From Oscillospiraceae bacterium (GTDB taxonomy: Bacteria > Bacillota > Clostridia > Oscillospirales > Oscillospiraceae), in NCBI GenBank assembly GCA_029067025.1, contig JAIEFH010000177.1:1-11570 (forward strand): DNA of 11,570 bases, read 5' to 3'. The notes below the pieces were generated by a model. That model did not search any database. It was not told the DNA's origin and was given only the letters and a program-made list of their open reading frames with translations. Both the position numbers and the translations under genes were made by a program. This document shows positions 6,099-11,570 of this stretch, in pieces. How positions within the stretch are numbered: position 1 is the first letter of the stretch; the number at the start of each line of letters is the position of its first letter.

Positions 6099-6127
6099 TT
6101 GACAAATCCAGCGGTATCTGGTATTAT
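6099..6127 (+). promoter_or_regulatory. Promoter of tRNA-Ala
   Basis: A perfect TTGACA (6099-6104), a 17-bp spacer and TATTAT (6122-6127) lie about 80 bp upstream of the tRNA. The start is expected near 6134. The 5' precursor would be about 76 nt, ended by RNase P at 6210. Confidence 0.85.
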
Positions 6128-6209
6128 TCTTCTTGCGCTGAACGAGACGCCGCAGCGCTCCAAATAATTGAATAAATGACTTCTCCAAAATTTCCTTGTG
6201 AAATGATTT

Positions 6210-6285
<76 letters not shown>

Positions 6286-6299
6286 TTTTGAGAAGTCGG

Positions 6300-6336
6300 A
6301 AAAGATTCATTTTGAGTTCTCAGAATGAATCTTTTT
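6300..6336 (+). terminator. Terminator of tRNA-Ala
   Basis: A 16-bp stem (6300-6315 with 6320-6335, one G-U pair) has loop GTTC and a T run at 6332-6336. It starts 14 bp after the CCA end. It also lies just ahead of the glycosyltransferase gene, so that gene depends on read-through or on a promoter I cannot clearly see in the 56 bp between. Confidence 0.9.
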
Positions 6337-6392
6337 CTTTTCCTGACATTGATGCATACGGTTCGGGAAAGCAAAAAGGCGGGTGCGTGAAC

Positions 6393-7343
6393 ATGGATAT
6401 GATTTCCATTATTGTGCCGTGCTACAACGAGGAAGCGACCCTTTCGTATTTCCGGCAGGAAATGCAGAGGACGGCGGACAGTATGTCCGCCGCCAATGAC
6501 CTGGATTTTGAATTCCTCTTTGTGGACGACGGATCGACGGATCAGACCTTGGAACAGCTCAGGGGGTTCGCGAAGCAGGACAGCCGGATCCGCTACCTCT
6601 CATTTTCCCGCAATTTCGGGAAAGAGGCCGCGATTTACGCGGGCCTTCAAAACTGCACCGGGAACTACGCGGCTGTCATGGACGCGGATCTGCAAGACCC
6701 GCCGTCGCTGCTGCCGGAAATGTACCGGCTGCTGCAAAGCGGAGAATTTGATTCGGTGGCGACCCGGCGGGTGAGCAGGAAGGGGGAGCCGCCAATCCGC
6801 AGCTTTTTCGCGCGGAGCTTTTACAGGCTGATTAATCAGATCTCCGATGCGGACATCGTGGACGGAGCGCGGGATTTCCGCCTGATGAAGCGGCCGATGG
6901 TGGACGCCATTGTCTCCATGGGGGAGTACAACCGCTTTTCCAAAGGGATCTTTGGCTGGGTTGGGTTCCGGACGAAGTGGCTGCCCTATGAGAATGTGGA
7001 GCGGGTAGCAGGGGAGACGAAATGGTCGTTCTGGAAGCTGTTCAAATATTCCCTTCAGGGGATCGTCGCGTTTTCCACCGCGCCGCTGGCGATTGCCTCC
7101 GTGGCGGGCATTGTGCTGTGCTTCGCGGCGTTTGTCATGATCTGCTATATCGTCATCAAAACGCTGATTTTTGGAGATCCTGTGGGGGGCTGGCCCTCGC
7201 TGGCGTGTATGGTCATGTTCATGGGCGGGATCCAGCTGTTCTGCACAGGGATTTTGGGGCAGTATTTGGCCAAGACCTATCTGGAGACGAAAAGGCGCCC
7301 GATCTATATCATTGCCGAGACAAATCAAGATGCTTTGAAATGA
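6393..7343 (+). CDS. GtrB-like family 2 glycosyltransferase (polyprenyl-phosphate sugar transferase)
   Basis: A 316-residue protein with an N-terminal GT-A domain: IIVPCYNEE at 6-14, VDDGSTDQT at 44-52, FSRNFGKEAA at 71-80 and the metal-binding DADLQDPP at 97-104. Two membrane helices follow, at about 228-258 and 268-292. This is the layout of DPM1/GtrB-type enzymes that move a sugar from a nucleotide donor onto undecaprenyl phosphate at the inner membrane face for later cell-surface decoration. No flippase (GtrA) or acceptor-specific transferase is adjacent, so the sugar and the target are unknown. ATG at 6393 is chosen; an in-frame GTG at 6387 is better spaced from AAGG at 6376-6379 and is a real alternative. 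The frame runs open back into the tRNA, which is not coding. The gene looks less GC-rich than its neighbours and uses more mixed codons, hinting at separate origin. Confidence 0.92.
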   Translation: MDMISIIVPCYNEEATLSYFRQEMQRTADSMSAANDLDFEFLFVDDGSTDQTLEQLRGFAKQDSRIRYLSFSRNFGKEAAIYAGLQNCTGNYAAVMDADLQDPPSLLPEMYRLLQSGEFDSVATRRVSRKGEPPIRSFFARSFYRLINQISDADIVDGARDFRLMKRPMVDAIVSMGEYNRFSKGIFGWVGFRTKWLPYENVERVAGETKWSFWKLFKYSLQGIVAFSTAPLAIASVAGIVLCFAAFVMICYIVIKTLIFGDPVGGWPSLACMVMFMGGIQLFCTGILGQYLAKTYLETKRRPIYIIAETNQDALK

Positions 7344-7369
7344 AACCAAAGTTCAATGCATATAACGGC

Positions 7370-7405
7370 CGGTGCCGGACGTTCCTCTGGCAATGTCCGG
7401 CGCCG
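7370..7405. terminator. Hairpin between converging glycosyltransferase and flavin reductase-rubredoxin genes
   Basis: A 14-bp stem (7370-7383 with 7392-7405, two G-U pairs) has an 8-nt loop. It fills the 68-bp gap between two converging stop codons. Neither side has a T run, so it may be a weak terminator or act through Rho or as an RNA 3'-end stabiliser. Confidence 0.55.
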
Positions 7406-7411
7406 ACTTCG

Positions 7412-8032
7412 TCATACAGTTACTTTTTCAAAATCCGACGCGGGATGCTTGCACAGCGGGCAGATGAAGTCCTCCGGCAGCTCCTCCCCCTCGTAGATAT
7501 AGCCGCACACCCTGCACCGCCAGACGGTCTTTCCCGCGGGGGCGCTTGGCTTCGGGGGAGCGGGCTTGATGTGGGATTGATAGTAGGCATAGGTGGCGGA
7601 AGGCGCGTCGGCCAGCAGTTCCATATCGTCTACCCCAGCAATAAATAAGGTGTGGGTTCCCAGATCTACGGTCTGCTCCACCGAGGCGCTGAGGAAAGCG
7701 TTTGTCCCGTCCATGACATAGTACAGGCCGTTGGCGGAGCGGCGGCACGCCCCATATCCGGCGAACTTGTCCGTCTCTCGTCCGGACTGAAAGCCAAAAT
7801 GCTTGAACGTGTCAAAGCTGGCCGATTCGCTGAGGATGGACAGATTGAACCGTCCGCTCTCCTTCACCAGATCATGGGTAAAGTTGGCTTTGTTTACCGC
7901 GATGCTGATGCGGTTGGGCTCGCTGGTCACCTGGCCCGCCGTGTTGATGATGCAGCCGCTCTCCCGGCTTCCGGCGGCGGAGGTGAGGACAAACAGCCCA
8001 TAGGACAGCTTGTACATGGCCTTTTGATTCAT
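7412..8032 (-). CDS. Flavin reductase-rubredoxin fusion protein (Hrb-like)
   Basis: A 206-residue soluble protein. Residues about 1-155 form a flavin reductase-like FMN-binding domain (KLSYGLFVLTSA, GCIINTAGQVTSEPNRISIAVNK, FNLSILSE). A proline-rich linker (about 157-167) joins it to a C-terminal short rubredoxin of about 37 residues with the iron-binding cysteines C173, C176, C191 and C194 (CRVC and CPLC). This matches the architecture of the Moorella high-molecular-weight rubredoxin (Hrb), which passes electrons from NADH or its reductase to a flavodiiron protein for O2 or NO reduction. No flavodiiron gene is in the window. Start: ATG at 8030-8032, preceded by AAGGAGAGG. An upstream in-frame ATG at 8053 overlaps that ribosome binding site and is rejected. 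Role: electron transfer in oxidative or nitrosative defence, inferred from the family. Confidence 0.92.
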   Translation of the reverse strand: MNQKAMYKLSYGLFVLTSAAGSRESGCIINTAGQVTSEPNRISIAVNKANFTHDLVKESGRFNLSILSESASFDTFKHFGFQSGRETDKFAGYGACRRSANGLYYVMDGTNAFLSASVEQTVDLGTHTLFIAGVDDMELLADAPSATYAYYQSHIKPAPPKPSAPAGKTVWRCRVCGYIYEGEELPEDFICPLCKHPASDFEKVTV

Positions 8033-8178
8033 TTTTTCGCCTCTCCTTATCATTTGTTTTTAAGGTATGTCCGAACCTGTTTTCGGTAGTTTGCCAAAAT
8101 TGCCGTCGCTTTATCAGGCTCACATAATTGGAACGAACATTGAAATCACCAAAGGGTGGGGCGACCAACGGGAGCGGA
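8033..8178. other. Upstream region of the flavin reductase-rubredoxin gene
   Basis: About 145 bp without a gene. The best minus-strand promoter candidate is TTGGTG (8146-8151), a 17-bp spacer and AATTAT, only a moderate match to consensus. A small inverted repeat CCGAA-CCTGTT-TTCGG (8071-8086) lies between it and the ribosome binding site and could be an operator or leader hairpin. Nothing else stands out. Confidence 0.35.
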
Positions 8179-8219
8179 ACCAAAAAGAAAGACACGCAAA
8201 GCGTGTCTTTCTTTTTGGT
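8179..8219. terminator. Long perfect hairpin terminator downstream of tRNA-Leu
   Basis: A perfect 19-bp stem (8179-8197 with 8201-8219) closes on a 3-nt AAA loop. The base contains CCAAAAAG / CTTTTTGG, so a U run occurs inside the outer stem in both directions. It should end the tRNA-Leu transcript (minus strand) and insulate the flavin reductase-rubredoxin gene. Confidence 0.85.
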
Positions 8220-8269
8220 GTTATATTGACAAAAAAGATGCGCCGAACGAAACGCGCCGAAAAGGTGAA

Positions 8270-8300
8270 ATCGACAAATTTCGATGAGAAATTTGCCGAT
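8270..8300 (-). terminator. Hairpin immediately 3' of tRNA-Leu
   Basis: A stem ATCG-x-CAAATTTC with GAAATTTG-x-CGAT (12 pairs, one internal mismatch) and a 5-nt loop ends 5 bp from the tRNA's CCA. On the minus strand it is followed by TTTC, then CTTTT. It may be a first, weaker terminator or a 3'-processing guide for the tRNA, in tandem with the stronger hairpin at 8179-8219. Confidence 0.6.
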
Positions 8301-8305
8301 TTCTT

Positions 8306-8392
8306 TGGTGCGCGAGGCGGGAGTCGAACCCGCACGCCCTTGCGAGCACTGGCACCTGAAGCCAGCGAGTCTACCAATTCCACCACTCGCGC
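8306..8392 (-). tRNA. tRNA-Leu (anticodon CAG), CCA encoded
   Basis: A complete 87-nt class II tRNA on the minus strand. The acceptor stem is GCGCGAG / CTCGCGC, with discriminator A and encoded CCA (8306-8308). The anticodon stem CTGGC/GCCAG has loop TTCAGGT, anticodon CAG, reading CUG. The long variable arm TGCTCGCAAGGGCGT is typical of leucine tRNAs. The T arm is GCGGG-TTCGACT-CCCGC. Confidence 0.97.
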
Positions 8393-8429
8393 ATTGATTG
8401 GGTTTGTGCTGTCGTTCAGCACGAGAATG

Positions 8430-8458
8430 ATATTACCACAATGAAAGCCAATTGTCAA
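8430..8458 (-). promoter_or_regulatory. Promoter of tRNA-Leu
   Basis: On the minus strand a perfect TTGACA (8453-8458), a 17-bp spacer ending TGG and TAATAT (8430-8435) point at the tRNA 38 bp away. The 5' precursor begins with a small perfect hairpin, GTGCTG-AACGA-CAGCAC on the minus strand (8406-8422). Confidence 0.85.
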
Positions 8459-8593
8459 CAGTTTTTTCACTATGTTTTTTGAGTGCTGTTTTTGCGGCCG
8501 CCGACGGCCCCGCCCCCATGGGAGCGCCCACCAAATGCTGTGCCGTTCTTACTTGCTCCGCAGGCGGTTTCGCGGCGCGCAGCCCCGGGAAAG

Positions 8594-8623
8594 CACACAG
8601 CCCCGCAACCGCGGGGCTGTGTG
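8594..8623 (-). terminator. Terminator of purA
   Basis: A perfect 13-bp stem CACACAGCCCCGC (8594-8606) with its complement (8611-8623) and a 4-nt loop lies 8 bp past the purA stop. In the minus direction the tail is CTTTCCC, so the U run is short. The 135 bp to its left, up to the tRNA-Leu promoter, hold only GC-rich sequence and short T runs and no gene I can support. Confidence 0.8.
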
Positions 8624-8631
8624 GGTTCTCC

Positions 8632-9918
8632 TTATTTGTTCCGCATTGCGATCTCGTGGCGCTTAGGCCCGGTGGATACGATGGTGATGGGCACGCCGAC
8701 CCGCTTTTCCAAAAACTCCACGTAGTTTTTGGCGTTGGCGGGCAGCGCGTCGTAATCCGTAATGCCCCGCACGTCGCTCTTCCAGCCGGGGAGAGTCTCA
8801 AACACCGGCTTGGCCCGCATCAGCTTCGGGGTGGTGGGAAATACATCCGTCACCGCTCCGTCGATCTCATAGCCCACGCAGACACGGATCTCGTCCAGAT
8901 AGCCCAGCACGTCCAGGCAGGTCAGCGCCACCTGGGTGGCCCCCTGCACCATGCAGCCGTATTTGGTGGCTACGGTATCGAACCAGCCAACCCGGCGGGG
9001 ACGGCCCGTCGTCGCGCCAAACTCGCCCCGGTCGCCGCCCCGGCGGCGCAGCTCGTCGCCCTCCGGGCCTAACAGTTCGCTGACGAAGGGCTCGGTGTTA
9101 GAACCCACGCTGGAGGAGTACGCCTTGGTGACGCAGATCACGTCCTCGATAGCGGTGGGAGGCACCGGGGCCCCCACGCAGCCGTAGCCCGCCAGGGTGT
9201 GGGACGAGGTGGTCATGGGGAAGATGCCCAGATCCGGGTCCTTCATGGAGCCCAACTGGCCCTCCAGCAGGACGGTCTTGCCGTCCTTCAGCGCCTGGTG
9301 GAGGAAGCCCACCGCGTCGCCCACATAGGGCCGGATCAGCTCCCGGCACTCCAGAAGCTGGTCGTACAGCGTCTGGACATCCAGAGCGGGCTTGTGGTAC
9401 AGGTGCTCAAAGAGGATATTCTTCACCTCAACGGCCCGGCTCAGCCGCTCCCACAGGCGGTCCTCGTCAAACAGGTCGCACACCTGGATGCCGGTCTTGG
9501 CGTATTTGTCGGAGTAAAAGGGGGCGATGCCGCTCTTGGTGGAGCCGAAGGCCTTGCCGCCCAGGCGCTCCTCCTCGTACCCGTCCTGGAGGACGTGGTA
9601 GGGCATGAGCAGTTGGGCCCGCTCAGACACAATGAGATTGGGGGCGGGCACCCCCTGGTCGATAATGCCCTTCAGCTCCGCCGCCAGCTTGGCCGCGTCC
9701 AGCGCCACACCGTTTCCAATGATGTTGGTGATGTGGGGGTAGAAGATGCCGGAGGGCAGGATGTGCAGGGCGAAGCGCCCATAGTCGTTGATGATGGTGT
9801 GGCCCGCGTTGGCCCCGCCCTGGAAGCGCACCACCACGTCCGACGTCTCGGCCAGCAGATCGGTGATTTTGCCCTTGCCCTCGTCGCCCCAGTTGGCTCC
9901 TACAATCGCTTTTACCAT
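8632..9918 (-). CDS. purA: Adenylosuccinate synthetase
   Basis: A 428-residue enzyme of normal family length. It catalyses GTP-dependent joining of IMP and aspartate, the first step from IMP to AMP, in the cytosol. Visible motifs are the N-terminal GTP/catalytic loop GDEGKGK (11-17), the catalytic histidine in GGANAGHT (34-41, H40), the IMP-contact region around 127-144, and the base-binding FGATTGRPRR (300-309). The sequence differs from the textbook type at several places: NWGDEGKGK instead of QWGDEGKGK, KSGIAPFYSDKYAKTG, and QLGSMKDPDLGIFPMTTSS where most have AQGTLLDIDHGTYPFVTSS. I take this to be the clostridial sequence type. ATG at 9916-9918 is preferred over an upstream in-frame ATG at 9951: it has an AGAGGT site 6 bases upstream, and homologues begin with this short lead-in before the glycine loop. 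Confidence 0.96.
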   Translation of the reverse strand: MVKAIVGANWGDEGKGKITDLLAETSDVVVRFQGGANAGHTIINDYGRFALHILPSGIFYPHITNIIGNGVALDAAKLAAELKGIIDQGVPAPNLIVSERAQLLMPYHVLQDGYEEERLGGKAFGSTKSGIAPFYSDKYAKTGIQVCDLFDEDRLWERLSRAVEVKNILFEHLYHKPALDVQTLYDQLLECRELIRPYVGDAVGFLHQALKDGKTVLLEGQLGSMKDPDLGIFPMTTSSHTLAGYGCVGAPVPPTAIEDVICVTKAYSSSVGSNTEPFVSELLGPEGDELRRRGGDRGEFGATTGRPRRVGWFDTVATKYGCMVQGATQVALTCLDVLGYLDEIRVCVGYEIDGAVTDVFPTTPKLMRAKPVFETLPGWKSDVRGITDYDALPANAKNYVEFLEKRVGVPITIVSTGPKRHEIAMRNK

Positions 9919-10006
9919 AAAAATACCTCTGCGCCCGGGATTCGCAGCCAATTCCCCTGGTCTGCCTTATCCGGCGCGCATCGTGGGCCAAAGGCCCAAC
10001 AGCTCT

Positions 10007-10035
10007 ATTATAATCAACATCCCCCTTCGGCGCAA
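10007..10035 (-). promoter_or_regulatory. Promoter of purA
   Basis: On the minus strand -35 TTGCGC (10030-10035), a 17-bp spacer and a perfect -10 TATAAT (10007-10012). The transcript would start near 10000, leaving a leader of about 80 nt. The leader opens with hairpin TGGGCC-TTT-GGCCCA (9984-9998) and has a second stem (9930-9938 with 9971-9980, one bulge) that borders the ribosome binding site. Confidence 0.8.
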
Positions 10036-10064
10036 GTCCTTTGGGCGCTTTTTCCGATTTTCTC

Positions 10065-10096
10065 TTTACTTTCATAAAGTGGCATGTTAAAATGCC
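10065..10096 (+). promoter_or_regulatory. Promoter of the yerC-methyltransferase-hslO operon, with overlapping inverted repeat
   Basis: -35 TTTACT (10065-10070), a 17-bp spacer and TAAAAT (10088-10093) preceded by TGT. A perfect 5-bp inverted repeat GGCAT-N6-ATGCC (10081-10096) straddles the -10 box and could be an operator. The -35 boxes of this and the divergent purA promoter are only 29 bp apart, so a shared regulator is possible. Confidence 0.72.
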
Positions 10097-10126
10097 TTCA
10101 TAGTAGCTTTTGTAGGAGGATGCGCG

Positions 10127-10411
10127 ATGCAGAAAGAGATGCCGGATCAAACCGCCCTGCTGTTTGAGGCCATCCTGTCGCTGCGCGACCAGGAGGAGTG
10201 CCGTGCCTTTTTTCAGGATCTGTGCACCGTGGCCGAGCTGCGGGCCATGGCCCAGCGGCTGGAGGTGGCCCAGCTTTTGGACGAGGGCCTCATCTATAAC
10301 GATATTCTCAAACGCACCGGGGCCTCCAGCGCCACCATCAGCCGGGTGAACCGGGCGCTGCAATACGGCGCGGACGGCTACAAGACCGTGCTGCCGAGGC
10401 TTTCCAAATGA
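10127..10411 (+). CDS. yerC: YerC/YecD family TrpR-related DNA-binding protein
   Basis: A 94-residue protein with a TrpR-like all-helical fold. LCTVAELRAMAQRLEVAQLL (32-51) forms the core helices, and GLIYNDILKRTGASSATISRVNRAL (54-78) is a helix-turn-helix with the typical SSATISRVNR recognition helix. Family members are 90-105 residues long and widespread in Firmicutes; their ligand is generally uncharacterised and tryptophan binding should not be assumed. ATG at 10127 lies 7 bases after a perfect AGGAGG (10114-10119); the earlier ATG at 10120 is out of frame. The stop overlaps the start of the next gene (ATGA at 10408-10411), so it is first in an operon with a methyltransferase and hslO. 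Confidence 0.93.
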   Translation: MQKEMPDQTALLFEAILSLRDQEECRAFFQDLCTVAELRAMAQRLEVAQLLDEGLIYNDILKRTGASSATISRVNRALQYGADGYKTVLPRLSK

Positions 10412-11151
10412 CGGACGCCTATACCGCGCTGGCCCGGTGCTACGACCGGCTGACCAGCGATGTGGACTACAAAAAATGGGCGGACTACATAGAGCGGCAC
10501 TTTCGCAGGCTGAAACGGCCTGTCCGCTCTGTGGTGGAGCTGGGCTGCGGCACGGGAAGCCTCACCCGGCTGCTGGCCCGGCGGGGCTATGCCATGACCG
10601 CCGTCGACCTCTCGCCGGATATGCTGTCCATCGCCGAGCAGAAGTGCCGGGGGCTGGACGTGCTGTTTCTGTGTCAGGATATGTCCCGGCTTACCCTTGC
10701 AGGGCCGCAGGACGCCGTCATCTCCTGCCTGGACAGTGTGAACTACGTCACCCGGCCCGCCGCCCTGCGGCGGACGTTTCAGCGGGTTCATAGAAACCTC
10801 GCTCCCGGCGGGCTGTTCCTCTTCGATGTGAAAACTCCCGCCGCCCTGGAGGGGGCGGATGGCCAGACCTATCTGGATGAGGATGACGATCTGTTCTGTG
10901 TCTGGCGGGGGGAGTACAGCCCCCGCCGCCGGGTGTGCGGCTACGGGCTGGATCTGTTCGTCCGGGAGGAGGACGGAAGCTGGAGCCGGGGCGGCGAGTA
11001 CCACGAGGAGTACGCCTACACCATGGAGGAGCTGGACGGCTTTCTGCGGGAGGCGGGCTTCCAAACCATTAAGCTGTACGGCGACAAAACCATGTCCCCG
11101 CCCAAAGAGGGGGCACAGCGGGTCTTTTTCGCCGCGAGAAAGGAATTGTAG
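10408..11151 (+). CDS. Class I SAM-dependent methyltransferase
   Basis: A 247-residue protein with a Rossmann-type SAM-binding fold: motif I VVELGCGTGSLT at 42-53, the ribose-binding acid at D67 in TAVDLSP, CQDMSRL around 88-94 and ISCLDSVNYV after strand 4. The N-terminus (YTALARCYDRLTSDVDYKKWADYIE) is the lead-in seen in YqeM-like methyltransferases of Firmicutes. The substrate is unknown; small molecule or RNA are both possible. It overlaps yerC by ATGA, and hslO starts 2 bp after its stop, so the three genes are tightly co-transcribed. No insertion or broken motif is seen. Confidence 0.9.
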   Translation: MTDAYTALARCYDRLTSDVDYKKWADYIERHFRRLKRPVRSVVELGCGTGSLTRLLARRGYAMTAVDLSPDMLSIAEQKCRGLDVLFLCQDMSRLTLAGPQDAVISCLDSVNYVTRPAALRRTFQRVHRNLAPGGLFLFDVKTPAALEGADGQTYLDEDDDLFCVWRGEYSPRRRVCGYGLDLFVREEDGSWSRGGEYHEEYAYTMEELDGFLREAGFQTIKLYGDKTMSPPKEGAQRVFFAARKEL

Positions 11152-11153
11152 CG

Positions 11154-11570
11154 ATGGATCAGATCGTTCGTGTCATTGCCAAGGACGCCCCTGTGAAAGC
11201 CATGGCCATTTCCGCCCGGGACACGGTGGAGCGGGCCAGAGCCATCCACGACTGCTGGCCCGTCGCCACGGCGGCGTTGGGACGTCTGCTCATGGCCGCG
11301 TCCATGATGGGCGCGGTGATTAAGACGGAGGACGGAGCCGTCACCCTTCGGGTGAAGGGCGGCGGGCCGCTGGGGAGCCTCACCGCCGTGTCCGACAGCC
11401 ACGGGAATGTGCGGGGCTACGTGCAGAACCCCGCCGTGGACGTACCCCGGAAGGCCAAGGGCAAGCTGGACGTGGGGGCCGCTGTGGGGGCCGACGGGGA
11501 CTTGACCGTCATCCGGGACTTGGGGCTGAAGGAGCCTTATATCGGCTCGGTGCAGCTAGTGGGGGGCGAG
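11154..11570 (+). CDS. hslO: Hsp33 redox-regulated chaperone, N-terminal part (3' end outside window)
   Basis: 139 codons run open to the window end. The beginning (MDQIVRVIAKDAPVKAMAISARDTVERAR, then LLMAASMMGAVIK, VKGGGPLGSLTAVSDSHGNVRGYV and DVGAAVGADGDLTVIRDLGLKEPY) is the N-terminal domain of Hsp33. The full protein is about 290 residues, and the C-terminal zinc-binding cysteine domain (CxC...CxxC) that senses oxidation is beyond the window. When oxidised, Hsp33 holds unfolding proteins in the cytosol. ATG at 11154 follows AAAGGA (11140-11145) and lies 2 bp after the methyltransferase stop, so it is the third gene of the yerC operon. Confidence 0.95.
   Translation, partial: MDQIVRVIAKDAPVKAMAISARDTVERARAIHDCWPVATAALGRLLMAASMMGAVIKTEDGAVTLRVKGGGPLGSLTAVSDSHGNVRGYVQNPAVDVPRKAKGKLDVGAAVGADGDLTVIRDLGLKEPYIGSVQLVGGE

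Noticed and set aside
8067..8444. Plus-strand open frame across tRNA-Leu
   Set aside because: It translates terminator hairpins and a tRNA. No ribosome binding site or domain is seen.
9199..10077. 292-residue plus-strand open frame opposite purA
   Set aside because: It is an antisense shadow of a clearly conserved purA gene, with no family features.

Overview
The window is a GC-rich (roughly 60-65 %) chromosomal segment, probably from a gut Firmicute of the Clostridia (Oscillospiraceae-like). That guess rests on the gene families (XRE plus DUF3796-like pair, flavin reductase-rubredoxin fusion, YerC, Hsp33), AGGAGG-type ribosome binding sites, sigma-A-type promoters and the adenylosuccinate synthetase sequence type. 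It is inferred from family recognition, without a database search. Most of the window is core metabolism. There is no CRISPR array, transposase, integrase or phage gene.

Layout. (1) 1-717: 3' half of asnS (+), closed by a strong hairpin terminator. (2) 757-1631 (-): a six-helix DUF3796-like membrane protein followed 2 bp later by a 66-residue XRE repressor. They share a near-consensus promoter (TTGACA-17-TATATT) overlaid by a symmetric and repeated ATATATTT operator array, so the pair is very probably autoregulated. (3) 1864-2694 (-): a MurR/RpiR-type sugar-phosphate-sensing regulator with a consensus promoter about 230 nt upstream and a GC-rich, hairpin-rich leader. (4) 3176-5982 (+): trkA-trkH, a potassium-uptake operon with an ATGA overlap. 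trkA must start at a TTG, and three nested start-codon-stop minigenes lie just before it. (5) 5983-6336: terminator, consensus promoter, tRNA-Ala(GGC) and its terminator. (6) 6393-7343 (+): a GtrB-like polyprenyl-phosphate glycosyltransferase of somewhat different base composition. (7) 7412-8032 (-): a flavin reductase-rubredoxin fusion (Hrb-like). (8) 8306-8392 (-): tRNA-Leu(CAG), with a consensus promoter and downstream hairpins. (9) 8632-9918 (-): purA. (10) 10127-11570 (+): an operon of yerC, a class I methyltransferase and hslO (Hsp33, cut by the window end), divergent from purA across compact back-to-back promoters.

How the genes work together. TrkA (cytosolic nucleotide-gated ring) and TrkH (membrane pore) form one transporter. 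The XRE protein probably represses itself and the membrane protein. Hrb and Hsp33 both belong to redox or oxidative-stress biology but are not in one operon. The other genes are unrelated housekeeping neighbours.

The most interesting unexplained signals are the operator array at 1656-1734, the minigene and TTG arrangement at 3155-3178, and the structured leader of the RpiR gene. I see no strong evidence for a wholly new multi-gene system.
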